This document shows, piece after piece, positions 1 to 7,075 of a stretch of DNA of 15,334 nt. The notes under the pieces are model-generated. The model was not told the DNA's origin and did no database searches. It saw only the letters and a program-made list of their open reading frames with translations. The translations under genes were made by a program, and so were the position numbers. Origin of the DNA: Candidatus Bathyarchaeota archaeon (lineage in GTDB: Archaea > Thermoproteota > Bathyarchaeia > Bathyarchaeales > Bathycorpusculaceae); the NCBI GenBank assembly GCA_014859805.1, contig JACUTN010000014.1:1-15334 (forward strand). The letters run 5' to 3'. The first letter of the stretch is position 1. Each line of letters opens with the position of its first letter.

Positions 1-645
1 CAGTTAGAATTTGAACAAATCAATGTAGGCGGAGCCGTTCGACTCACCGGGAAAAGTAAGGGTGGCGATATAGATGTAGGAGGCTCATTCAGAGTCGAAG
101 GGGATTTGGAGTTCAAAGACATCGAAGTGGGAGGCAAAGTAGAGATAGCTGGATGTTGCGAAGGCTGTGAAATAGATGTAGGAGGCAAAGTCAAAACAAG
201 CAAGTCGCTAAAGCTTTCAGGGAACCTCGAAGTCGGAGGCAAAGTCGAAGTCGGCGAAGAAGTTTCAGCAAAAAACATCGAAGTAGGCGGAGTATTACGC
301 TCAAGAAAAGCCACTGCAGAAGACCGCGTAGAAGTTGGCGGTTCAATAATTACTGAGGAGGGCGTAACAGCACAGTTTGTTGAAATTGGAAGAAGAGGCA
401 AAGTCCTTGGACCTATAAGGGCAGATCAAGTTATCATTGGTAGAGATGCACATGTAGAGGACATTTACGGCAAGAAAGTTGTACTCAGAAGTGGAGCACA
501 CGCAGAAAATGTTTACGGTGAAGACGTCACCATTGAATCCCACTGTCACGTAAGCGGTGAAGTACAGTACAGTGGTGAACTAAGAATGAACGAACACGTT
601 TCATTGGCGAAGGCACCGCAAAAAGTAGATAAGCTTCCCTTCTAG
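1..645 (+). CDS. Bactofilin-like polymer-forming beta-repeat protein (5' end outside window)
   Basis: The frame is open from base 1, so the gene starts upstream; 214 residues are visible, ending at TAG 643-645. The sequence is built from repeats of the form [I/L/V]-x-V-G-G-x-[V/S/A], seen at nucleotides 19, 70, 121, 172, 226, 277 and 328. That is a period of 51 nt (once 54), or 17-18 residues. Four degenerate turns (EIG, IIG, IYG, VYG) follow. Such short glycine-marked repeats are typical of right-handed beta-helix proteins of the bactofilin / polymer-forming cytoskeletal type, which self-assemble into filaments. No signal peptide or membrane segment is visible in this part. A TTG at 106 could be mistaken for a start, but two repeat units lie upstream of it in frame. 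The assignment rests on repeat architecture; another beta-helix protein cannot be excluded. Confidence 0.75.
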   Translation, partial: QLEFEQINVGGAVRLTGKSKGGDIDVGGSFRVEGDLEFKDIEVGGKVEIAGCCEGCEIDVGGKVKTSKSLKLSGNLEVGGKVEVGEEVSAKNIEVGGVLRSRKATAEDRVEVGGSIITEEGVTAQFVEIGRRGKVLGPIRADQVIIGRDAHVEDIYGKKVVLRSGAHAENVYGEDVTIESHCHVSGEVQYSGELRMNEHVSLAKAPQKVDKLPF

Positions 646-1625
646 ACTTTTTTAGGCATCACCAGATCTGCTATGTCCACACTGTGTTCATAAATCTGCC
701 TTAAAATAGAAGCCACAGCTAAAATCTGCGGTACAACATCAAGCGATTGATCCCTAGCAACTTTCTCAATACTAGCGGATTGTTTTTCCAGATTCCCTCG
801 CATATCCCGCACACCTTCAGCTATGCCTATATCACCCGTGAAAAAGGCTTTTAATGCACTTTCGTGAGCCCCAAAACAGGCTGTGTGAAATTCCACAAAG
901 AGCTTCTTCAAGTCTTCAGCCATTTTCGTGCCCTTTAACTCAACTGTTTTTAGTGCTACTCGCACACATTCATCACCGATTGCCTCCACCAAACTTGCCA
1001 CTAGACGGTAATCTAGACACTCAATCGGGCGAATGCCGAGCTTCCCGCTTAAACTTGGGTTTTGAGTTATGGTACGTAAGATACGAACCAGAAGGAAGTA
1101 AAGCCTGTTAACCTCTTCGTCGCGGGCTATGACGCTCTTCGCTAAATGCACGTCTCCGTCCACAAGGGCGTTAACCACATCACGATGCATACCGGCAGCA
1201 ATAGCATAGCCCCTCCGGAGAATCTTTTCAGGCGGAAACCCTGAAGGATCCAGCAAACACTGTAAAATGATGCCTGAATAATCCTCCTCAACAATTTCTA
1301 ATCCTATCAAACGACTAACAGCCTTCTTAACGATGTCGCGCGTCTCAAAGCCAATACGTTTCTTCGCATCGACACGAATTATATCGAAGCCAAGGAGATA
1401 CTTTCCTACGATTTCACGGCTTAAATATGCCCCAGGCCTTAAAGTAATAGTTTGAGGAGAAGGCTCAACACCGTACTTAGGGTCAATAAGAAGCTTGCCA
1501 TCCCTAGTTTCAGTAATGAACACTATGGTCCCACGCTCCAAACCGTGTTGTTCAGCCCAAGACTTAGGCACAGTGACAAAAAATGTGCCACCGGGAGTGC
1601 GTTGAACCTTGCGCATCTCACTCAT
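642..1625 (-). CDS. PhoU-domain regulator with N-terminal AbrB/SpoVT-type domain
   Basis: 327 residues. Residues about 5-50 (RTPGGTFFVTVPKSWA, then GLERGTIVFI and KLLIDP) match the swapped-hairpin AbrB/SpoVT DNA-binding domain placed before PhoU in many archaeal proteins. Residues about 110-327 are almost wholly helical, as in the two three-helix bundles of PhoU, which controls phosphate uptake together with Pst transporters or histidine kinases. No pst or phosphate-transport gene is visible nearby, so the phosphate role is inferred from family only. ATG 1625 was used; an in-frame ATG at 1616 is the alternative. The stop overlaps that of the convergent beta-repeat gene within CTAG (642-645). 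The start faces the DUF429 gene across about 95 bp. Confidence 0.85.
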   Translation of the reverse strand: MSEMRKVQRTPGGTFFVTVPKSWAEQHGLERGTIVFITETRDGKLLIDPKYGVEPSPQTITLRPGAYLSREIVGKYLLGFDIIRVDAKKRIGFETRDIVKKAVSRLIGLEIVEEDYSGIILQCLLDPSGFPPEKILRRGYAIAAGMHRDVVNALVDGDVHLAKSVIARDEEVNRLYFLLVRILRTITQNPSLSGKLGIRPIECLDYRLVASLVEAIGDECVRVALKTVELKGTKMAEDLKKLFVEFHTACFGAHESALKAFFTGDIGIAEGVRDMRGNLEKQSASIEKVARDQSLDVVPQILAVASILRQIYEHSVDIADLVMPKKV

Positions 1626-1690
1626 TCACATCACCATGTCAACATGAATATGAATCATCTAGCATATTAACACATCTAAACAAAAACCCA

Positions 1691-1699
1691 ATATATAAA
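1691..1699 (+). promoter_or_regulatory. Archaeal TATA box for the DUF429-DP1 operon
   Basis: ATATATAAA in an A-rich stretch is a close match to the archaeal TATA element. Transcription normally begins about 25 bp downstream, here around 1716-1722. That falls on or just before the TTG at 1721, predicting a nearly leaderless transcript. No Shine-Dalgarno motif is seen before this gene, which agrees. Confidence 0.55.
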
Positions 1700-1720
1700 T
1701 CTAAAGCGTGAGTGCTAGCA

Positions 1721-2308
1721 TTGAAAGGCAAAGTTATAATCGGTATAGACCTGGCTGGAAAACCGAAAAACCCCACAGGATGGGCACTGTGGAAAAACAA
1801 AAAAGTGGAAACGAGCCTAATTCACACAAACAAAGAAATATTAGACGGCATCGCACACAGCGACCCAACTATTATAGCGATTGACGCACCCTTTAGCCTT
1901 CCAAAAAAGGGAATTCGTCGAATGGCAGATAGAGAAATGATAAGGAGAGGATATCGCGTCCTTCCGCCATGTCTTCCAGCGATGAAAACACTAACACTCA
2001 GAGCCATGAAATTAAACAAGTTGATGGCAAAAAAGGGATATCAAACAATAGAGGTGCACCCTACATCAACACGTAAAGCATTAAACATGCCATTGAAAGA
2101 CTGGCGAAAGATTCAAACAACCCTGGACACTATAGGTTTAGAAGGAGACCTCAAACTGCGTGCCCTCAAGTCTCATGAAATTGACGCTGTAACAGCCGCT
2201 TTGACAGCATACCTCCATATGAAAAACCAAGCAGAAGCCATAGGAGATGCAGAAGAAGGCTACATAATTATTCCTAAAAAACAGGACTGGAGAACTCTTC
2301 AAATATGA
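1721..2308 (+). CDS. DUF429 family protein (predicted RNase H-fold nuclease)
   Basis: About 195 residues. Visible signatures are IGIDLAGKPKNPTGWA near the N terminus, IIAIDAPFSLP (about residue 50), EVHPTSTRKAL, and HEIDAVTAALTAYL near the C terminus. These carry the spaced acidic residues (IGID, AIDAP, EVHP, EIDA) expected of the RNase H-like fold predicted for DUF429. The biochemical activity is unknown. TTG 1721 is preferred because the TATA box at 1691-1699 puts the transcript start at about that base; GTG 1712 in the same frame is the alternative. The stop codon overlaps the start of DP1 in ATGA (2305-2308), so the two are translationally coupled. This suggests, without proving, a function tied to DNA polymerase D. 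Confidence 0.8.
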   Translation: MKGKVIIGIDLAGKPKNPTGWALWKNKKVETSLIHTNKEILDGIAHSDPTIIAIDAPFSLPKKGIRRMADREMIRRGYRVLPPCLPAMKTLTLRAMKLNKLMAKKGYQTIEVHPTSTRKALNMPLKDWRKIQTTLDTIGLEGDLKLRALKSHEIDAVTAALTAYLHMKNQAEAIGDAEEGYIIIPKKQDWRTLQI

Positions 2309-3861
2309 GTGAAACGGAAAAACTGCAAGAAGCCGTCGAATTAACAATCGAGGCAGGATACCAACTCGACAAAGAAGCTTTTGACTTCCTAAGCCTAATA
2401 TCTGCGACTGAAGACCCAACGGAACTCATGAACAAGGCAATACAAAAGATAGAGACCCTAAAGAAAAAGCCATTGTTCATTGGCAGAAGTTTACTGGAAG
2501 AGCTTACGAAGAGGACGGAGCCAGCAAAAGAAAAGCTTATACAGCCATTAGAAGAACCACTCCAAACGTTGCCAGAGTTGCAAATAACAGAAGGAAAAAA
2601 ACCTTTCCGCCCCTATGCAAAGGACATTGAAGCAAACCTCAACATTGTTGAGGACCCAAGCAGCAAACTAAACTCAAGCGGAACAATCCAAGGGTATCTG
2701 GAATACTTCCGAGATAGGTTCAAGCGAATGGAAAGACTGCTGAGGCAAAGAATAGATGTCAGAAGCGCTACGTCAGTTTTGGATGCATTGAAAGCTCCAG
2801 CAAAGACAAAGCTCAAAATAATCGCCATGATAACAAACAGGAGGGAATCAAAAAAGAGGATAATCCTAACCATTGAGGACTTGCGTGCAAGCGCCACAGT
2901 GCTTGTTCCTCAAAACGCTTCCGAACGGCTCTTAAAAAAGGCATCCTCACTTTTGCTTGACCAAGTTGTCTGTTTGAGCGTTGTAAAAACAAGAAGCAAA
3001 CTCCTTATTGCAGAAGACATAGTGCTGCCTGACGTGGCCCAAAGGCCCCAGCATAAGGCCCAAATCCCGGTTTATGCAGTGCTCACTTCAGACATGCATA
3101 CTGGCAGCACAAAATTTCAGAGAGAAGCATTCAACCGTTTCGTATTATGGCTTAACGGCAAATATGGAAATGAAAAAATGAAGGAGACGGCAAGCCACGT
3201 AAAATACGTTTTGATAGCAGGAGACATCGTTGATGGAGTAGGGATTTATCCCAACCAGATTAAAGAGTTGGAAGTCACAGAAGTTTATGAACAATACAAA
3301 TTGGCTGCGAAGTTTATTGAGCAAATTCCAGATTATATAGAAGTGGTAATTATACCTGGAAATCATGACGCCCCAAGAAAAGCATTGCCACAGCCAGCTA
3401 TCTCAAACAAATTCTTAGAGCCATTGCAAGAATCAAGAAAAGTTTATTCCCTTGGAAACCCGTGTCTCTTAGGCCTCCACAGTGTAGAAGTATTATTATA
3501 TCATGGTCGCAGCTTGGACGATATTGTTTCAACGGTTCCAGGGATGAATTATGAACACCCAGAGAAAGCTATGACCTTGTTATTGAAGAGTCGTCATCTT
3601 GCACCTGTATATGGTGGAAAGACACCTTTATCACCTGAAAACAGGGACTTTCTGGTCATCGAACATGTCCCAGACATTTTCCAGTCTGGGCACATACACA
3701 AACTTGGATACTGTAACTATCGTGGGGTCTTAGTTGTAAATTCGGGTTGTTGGCAAGAACAGACGGATTATATGCGCAGGCATGGGGTTGTTCCAACACC
3801 TGGAATGGTTCCAGTGGTGAACCTCCAAACGTTGGAGATCACAGTCGTTCCATTTAGTTAG
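2305..3861 (+). CDS. polB: DNA polymerase D small subunit (DP1), exonuclease subunit
   Basis: 518 residues. DP1 is the Mre11-like 3'-5' proofreading subunit of the archaeal replicative polymerase PolD and partners the large subunit DP2, which is not in the window. Order seen: helical N terminus (1-60), charged linker (60-125), OB-fold (about 150-245), then the calcineurin-like phosphoesterase domain. All metal-binding motifs are intact: D263-M-H265, GD307 (IAGDIVDG), GNHD 352-355, H400 (LLYHGRS) and GHIH 462-465. The C terminus (GCWQEQTDYMRRHG) fits family DP1, and the intact motifs predict an active nuclease. ATG 2305 overlaps the DUF429 stop. The TAG stop overlaps the convergent DUF99 gene by 4 nt. 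DP1 argues against a crenarchaeal host, since Crenarchaeota lack PolD. Confidence 0.96.
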   Translation: MSETEKLQEAVELTIEAGYQLDKEAFDFLSLISATEDPTELMNKAIQKIETLKKKPLFIGRSLLEELTKRTEPAKEKLIQPLEEPLQTLPELQITEGKKPFRPYAKDIEANLNIVEDPSSKLNSSGTIQGYLEYFRDRFKRMERLLRQRIDVRSATSVLDALKAPAKTKLKIIAMITNRRESKKRIILTIEDLRASATVLVPQNASERLLKKASSLLLDQVVCLSVVKTRSKLLIAEDIVLPDVAQRPQHKAQIPVYAVLTSDMHTGSTKFQREAFNRFVLWLNGKYGNEKMKETASHVKYVLIAGDIVDGVGIYPNQIKELEVTEVYEQYKLAAKFIEQIPDYIEVVIIPGNHDAPRKALPQPAISNKFLEPLQESRKVYSLGNPCLLGLHSVEVLLYHGRSLDDIVSTVPGMNYEHPEKAMTLLLKSRHLAPVYGGKTPLSPENRDFLVIEHVPDIFQSGHIHKLGYCNYRGVLVVNSGCWQEQTDYMRRHGVVPTPGMVPVVNLQTLEITVVPFS

Positions 3862-4451
3862 GACAAACCGCGTGCAATTAATCGTGCAGTTCGAATTGGT
3901 TCCGGACTTCTGCTGTAAACCGAAAGAGCCCTAATAAGCTGGACCGCCCATTTGATAGGAGCACCTACAGTTTCAACATAAACTGGAGGTTTATCAACCA
4001 GAACAAGAACTTTATGGATTAAACCTAATTTTTCAAACACTACCCAGCGGATTTGCCAGTCTTCAAAATGGCATTGTAGGGCTCGTTTTACTGCTTTATT
4101 GTCTGGTTTTGTTCGTGATATTATGATGACTGGTTTTCCGAATTCTTCGTAAACAATCGTTGGGTCAATGACGTTAAAGCCTGCAAAGGAAACACCCCCA
4201 AGTATTACTGCTCCAAATGTCCACGCTCTCAGGGTTTTGACAAGTTTTTGGGTTGCATCTAAACCGTCAACTATTATTTTCGTAATTTGTGCGCTTTCAA
4301 TTTTCAGTCCTTTGAACAGAACTGCCGCGAGAAGAGCCTTTGGTGTTATGCCCTTTTGGAAACTTCCGTCTTCAACTCCTACCACGGGTGTGTTTCGGAA
4401 CGCACTTCGGCTCATATTTGACCAAACGTCCAAACCTATTGTCATTGGCAA
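3858..4451 (-). CDS. DUF99 family protein (UPF0215)
   Basis: Up to 197 residues. Hallmarks of DUF99 are VVGVEDGSF near the N terminus, then the central ILGGVSFAGFNVID and the PVIIISR segment. The family is almost restricted to archaea and has no assigned function; from memory it is distantly related to endonuclease V, with an RNase H-like fold. VEDGSF would supply a catalytic-type acidic residue. Two starts are possible: ATG 4451, overlapping the cdc6 3' end by 80 nt, or ATG 4415, which overlaps by 44 nt and leaves eight residues before VVGVEDG, as is usual. Neither has a strong ribosome binding site, consistent with coupling to cdc6 translation. It is the downstream gene of the cdc6 transcript. 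Confidence 0.85.
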   Translation of the reverse strand: MPMTIGLDVWSNMSRSAFRNTPVVGVEDGSFQKGITPKALLAAVLFKGLKIESAQITKIIVDGLDATQKLVKTLRAWTFGAVILGGVSFAGFNVIDPTIVYEEFGKPVIIISRTKPDNKAVKRALQCHFEDWQIRWVVFEKLGLIHKVLVLVDKPPVYVETVGAPIKWAVQLIRALSVYSRSPEPIRTARLIARGLS

Positions 4452-5622
4452 AAACTTCTTTAATAAGGGTGCGTGTTACCTCCAACCGAATTTTCTTCGT
4501 TCGCCCATACCTTCCCATACTTACGACCTGCGCATTCAACAACCCTATCGCATCAAGTTCATTCACCAAAGTGCTCACGCGCCGCTGCGTCAAAGGTGTA
4601 ACACCTAACTCTCCACAAAGCTCACCATAAACTTCGTAAATTTCACCCGTAATGACACGGTGAACATTCGATTTGATTAACTGAAAAAGGCTTAGAACCA
4701 CAAGTTTTGAATGTAAAGTGAGGTTCTTTAATGCTTCAACAACTCGGTTGTGCTCGATGTGTTTTTCCGCTTCTCGGACATGTTCTTCGACAACGACTTT
4801 TTCACCTTTTCGCTCTGCAACCTCGCCAGCAACACGCAACAAATCCAATGCCCTCCTAGCATCGCCATGTTCCGCGCCAGCCAAAGCAGCGCAGAGACTC
4901 AGAGCACCATCAGACAAAGCATTGTCACAGAAAGCCATTTGTGCACGCCAAAAAAGAATGTTTTTCAATTCGCTTGCGTCGTATGGCCCAAAAACAATTT
5001 CTTCTTCGCTAAGTGAGCTTAAAACGCGCGGATCGAGAAACTCCTTTAGTCTCAGGTCGTTGGATATGCCCACAAGGGAGATCTTACTATTAGACAGCGC
5101 CCCGTTTATCCGGGTGAGTTCATAGAGGAGCCTATCACCACGAGTCTTTACTAGCGCATCAATCTCATCTAAAACAATGATAAAGATTATTTTGGAAGAA
5201 TCTAAGCCTGTTCTAAACCTGTCAAAAACTTCTCCAACAGATAAGCCGGTAAAGGGAACTGAAACGCCTAGGCTCTGGCATAACCTTGCAAAGACGCGAT
5301 ACTCGGTTCCAGCCAGATGGCAGTTGATGAAACAGACTTTAACAGGTGCATTAAACTCTTTGGCCTTAGCCTCCAAATGATTTAGCACGTACTTAGTTAC
5401 GGCTGTTTTGCCTGTTCCTGTCTTTCCATAAAGGAGAATGTTTGAGCATCTAGCGCTTTTTAAGACAGGCGCCACTGTTTGCCCAAGAGATCTCATTTGA
5501 TCTTCACGATGCGGCAGTCTCTCAGGCAAGTAATCATGACGAAGAACCTCTCGATCTTTAAAAATCCCTGCGTTACTAGTAAACTTTTCGAACACTTCAT
5601 CAAGTATACCAGAGCTGTTCAA
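4372..5622 (-). CDS. cdc6: Orc1/Cdc6-type DNA replication initiator ATPase
   Basis: 416 residues, normal for archaeal Orc1/Cdc6. The protein binds origin recognition boxes and helps load MCM. AAA+ motifs seen: Walker A GKTGTGKT (66-73), Walker B LDEID (151-155), sensor 1 ISND (N188), and sensor 2 GDARRA (253-258). The C-terminal winged helix includes TQRRVSTLVNEL (recognition helix region) and the GRYGRTKKIRL wing, the part that reads ORB DNA in known structures. The start is TTG 5622, supported by a strong Shine-Dalgarno just upstream (5628-5636) and by the lack of a better start. The gene sits at one edge of a non-coding region carrying two ORB-like sites, the classic cis-linked initiator/origin arrangement. 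The intact ATPase motifs suggest a functional initiator. Confidence 0.97.
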   Translation of the reverse strand: MNSSGILDEVFEKFTSNAGIFKDREVLRHDYLPERLPHREDQMRSLGQTVAPVLKSARCSNILLYGKTGTGKTAVTKYVLNHLEAKAKEFNAPVKVCFINCHLAGTEYRVFARLCQSLGVSVPFTGLSVGEVFDRFRTGLDSSKIIFIIVLDEIDALVKTRGDRLLYELTRINGALSNSKISLVGISNDLRLKEFLDPRVLSSLSEEEIVFGPYDASELKNILFWRAQMAFCDNALSDGALSLCAALAGAEHGDARRALDLLRVAGEVAERKGEKVVVEEHVREAEKHIEHNRVVEALKNLTLHSKLVVLSLFQLIKSNVHRVITGEIYEVYGELCGELGVTPLTQRRVSTLVNELDAIGLLNAQVVSMGRYGRTKKIRLEVTRTLIKEVFANDNRFGRLVKYEPKCVPKHTRGRS

Positions 5623-5627
5623 ATATG

Positions 5628-5636
5628 CCTCTCCTC
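5628..5636 (-). promoter_or_regulatory. Shine-Dalgarno of cdc6, supporting a TTG start
   Basis: On the minus strand this reads GAGGAGAGG, ending 5 nt before the TTG at 5622. It is strongly complementary to the 16S 3' end and is the reason for choosing a non-ATG start for cdc6. Confidence 0.7.
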
Positions 5637-5746
5637 ACCTTTCAGACGTAATCCCTCAGTTTCCGTAAAGAAAAAATAAGCTCTATCATACACAAAACTG
5701 AATCACTAGGACAAAAATTCTAAAAAGAAGAAGAAAAGCTCACAGA

Positions 5747-5769
5747 CACCCCGGTGTTTCCATTGGAAC
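5747..5769 (-). promoter_or_regulatory. ORB1: Orc1/Cdc6 binding site
   Basis: The minus strand reads GTTCCAATGGAAA, four variable bases (CACC), then GGGGTG. This is the ORB pattern: an imperfect dyad TTCCA-TGGAA followed by a G-string. It matches ORB2 at 20 of 23 positions, differing only in the four-base spacer. Confidence 0.85.
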
Positions 5770-5797
5770 TCTTAAATAATCTTTTAGAAATATGTTG

Positions 5798-5817
5798 ATT
5801 TCTTCTTTAGAAGAAAT
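5798..5817. repeat. Palindrome inside the AT-rich origin core
   Basis: ATTTCTTCT, TT, AGAAGAAAT: perfect 9-bp arms with a 2-nt centre. It could extrude, or bind a dimeric protein, within the putative unwinding element. A second small inverted repeat, TGAGAT / ATCTCA with a 7-nt loop, lies at 5902-5920 just inside ORB2. No function can be assigned from sequence. Confidence 0.6.
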
Positions 5818-5928
5818 ATACTCTAAAAAGGTAATCACGACAAAATCTATTATAATAATTACTGTTAAACATTTTTGATGTAGTGGACAAATTTTTAATC
5901 GTGAGATATGTTTAATCTCAGTTTTTCT

Positions 5929-5951
5929 GTTCCAATGGAAATAAAGGGGTG
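5929..5951 (+). promoter_or_regulatory. ORB2: Orc1/Cdc6 binding site
   Basis: The plus strand reads GTTCCAATGGAAA, TAAA, GGGGTG. It has the same dyad and G-string as ORB1, in inverse orientation, and closes the AT-rich core on its right side. Confidence 0.85.
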
Positions 5952-6410
5952 CCACTCCTTAAATTGAGTGTTTTTTACTTTTACTCTCTAATGTTTCCCT
6001 TTCACCTTCTCCTTTGCCTCTTCTCTGTTCCCCACTATTGAAAAGTTACACAACAAACCTTAAACACTTATGTTATGTTTTTTCTTCACATTTTTGTGAA
6101 TACCTTGTGAAGTTGATTTGGTATTGTCTCTTTTTCACCTTTCTTTGTCGTTATATTGACTCCTTCTTGTTTCTTTTTTGTGAAAAAGCCACCCCTATCC
6201 TTCTACTGGAGACAGCTAACCAGAGAGTTTTCTGTCATTTTTCTTTGTTTGCAGAATGTGTGAAGCTTGTGATAGTAGAAGCACTGCAATTTTATCTTCT
6301 TCACTTGTTTATAGCTTAAAACACCGTTATTTCTTCTACCTTCTTCACCATAACAGCTATAACTTGTGAACTGTAAAGTTGTGAAATACAGCTTAAGGTG
6401 CACAACGTTA
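5952..6410 (+). repeat. Non-coding pyrimidine-rich tract with repeated TTGTGAA words
   Basis: No gene is supportable here. From about 5960 to 6180 the plus strand is dominated by T and C (CTTTCACCTTCTCC, CCTCTTCTCTG and similar), a clear strand asymmetry beside the origin core. The heptamer TTGTGAA occurs exactly at 6094-6100, 6105-6111, 6178-6184, 6364-6370 and 6379-6385. The first two are 11 bp apart and the last two 15 bp apart, and related GTGTGAA and TTGTGAT forms lie near 6256-6272. The last pair is 25-47 bp upstream of the ATG of the winged-helix gene at 6411, so it could be that gene's operator. Alternatively the words belong to the origin. A possible TATA-like element (TTTATAG) lies near 6308. 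Confidence 0.5.
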
Positions 6411-6836
6411 ATGCCAGCGAGAAAGATGCGCATCGAATTATTCGACAGTGAGGGTAATCGATATACTATATCCTTTGAAGGTCAAGTAACTAGAGAGAAG
6501 GCTCTCCATCTTCTCGACTTGGTAGAGTTGCTAGGTGGAGTGCCCAGCGGCGGATCCAACCCTGGGATTAACAGTCCAACAAACGAGTTTTCTAAATATG
6601 ACAAAGAGCGCCTCACTATTCAGAGACACTTCCCACTAGTCTGGTTCACCTCAAAGGAGGTTCAGTCTGTTTATGAGCGAGAATTGAAAGAGCCGATAAG
6701 CCTCAGCACGGTGGCAACTTACCTTTCTCGGATGGCAGATAGGGGAATACTTGTTAAGATGCATGCGTCTAAACGCCTAAAATACAGGATGGCACCAAGT
6801 TTTCCCGCAGCCACAATTAAACAGCAAATACGATGA
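6411..6836 (+). CDS. Small winged-helix DNA-binding protein next to the origin
   Basis: 141 residues from ATG 6411, which has AAGGTG at 6395-6400, 10 nt upstream. A GTG at 6366 in frame would add residues (NCKVVKYSLRCT) that look like translated repeat DNA, so it was rejected; ATG 6426 is another option. The N-terminal half (MRIELFDSEGNRYTISFEG, then TREKALHLLDLVELLGG) looks like a small beta-hairpin plus helix module. The C-terminal half, from about residue 70, fits a winged helix: FTSKEVQSVYEREL, SLSTVATYLSRMADRGIL as recognition helix, then KRLKYRMA as wing. The exact family is not recognised. Its place between the ORB pair and nurA suggests a role in, or regulation by, replication. It is only loosely comparable with the origin-linked WhiP of Sulfolobus, which is larger, so I do not equate them. 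Confidence 0.8.
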   Translation: MPARKMRIELFDSEGNRYTISFEGQVTREKALHLLDLVELLGGVPSGGSNPGINSPTNEFSKYDKERLTIQRHFPLVWFTSKEVQSVYERELKEPISLSTVATYLSRMADRGILVKMHASKRLKYRMAPSFPAATIKQQIR

Positions 6837-7075
6837 CAGGATTATCACTGAGTTCTGTTCAGAAACAGTAGTGAAGAGACTATGCACATGGGTGTATATC
6901 CACATAGGAAGCCCGTTGAGGTTTGAGAGTGGTTTCTTGAATATCGAATGCCTGAGACTTACAGTGCGTGCAATGCAAATTCCTTTGTTAAGAAAAGATA
7001 ATAAGCAGTTGTACCATTCCTTGAGATGGTAACACTTTCAGTCGTGAAGATTTGTCTAAGGAGAAGATCTAATTA

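Larger units (their letters stand above)
5747..5951. other. Probable chromosomal replication origin (oriC): inverted ORB pair around an AT-rich core
   Basis: Two near-identical ORB-like elements (5747-5769 minus, 5929-5951 plus) lie 159 bp apart in opposite orientation, with their G-runs pointing outward. The DNA between them is very A+T rich, with runs such as TATTATAATAATTA, as expected of a duplex unwinding element. It also contains a 9-bp-arm palindrome at 5798-5817 and a smaller one at 5902-5920. The region starts about 125 bp upstream of cdc6 and contains no credible gene. ORBs flanking a DUE beside an Orc1/Cdc6 gene is the known layout in Pyrococcus, Sulfolobus oriC1 and haloarchaea. 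That it is an active origin is inference. Confidence 0.85.

Noticed and set aside
106..645. TTG at 106 as the start of the beta-repeat protein
   Set aside because: The same frame is open to base 1 and holds two more VGG repeat units, so the gene begins before the window.
5740..5955. 71-codon minus-strand frame in the origin region
   Set aside because: It consists of the two ORB sites and the AT-rich core read as codons; no protein-like features.
6203..6216. CTACTGGAGACAG as a third, mini ORB
   Set aside because: Only half of the dyad matches and there is no G-string; too weak beside the two clean sites.
6014..6319. 101-codon plus-strand frame
   Set aside because: Phe/Leu/Cys-rich only because the DNA is T-rich; no ribosome site; lies in the pyrimidine-rich tract beside the origin.
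6855..6868. CTGTT-CAGA-AACAG as a terminator hairpin after the winged-helix gene
   Set aside because: Only 5-bp arms with no following T-run; archaeal terminators do not rely on such stems.
6951..7004. Short frame starting ATGCCTGAG before nurA
   Set aside because: About 17 codons, no ribosome site, no recognisable sequence.
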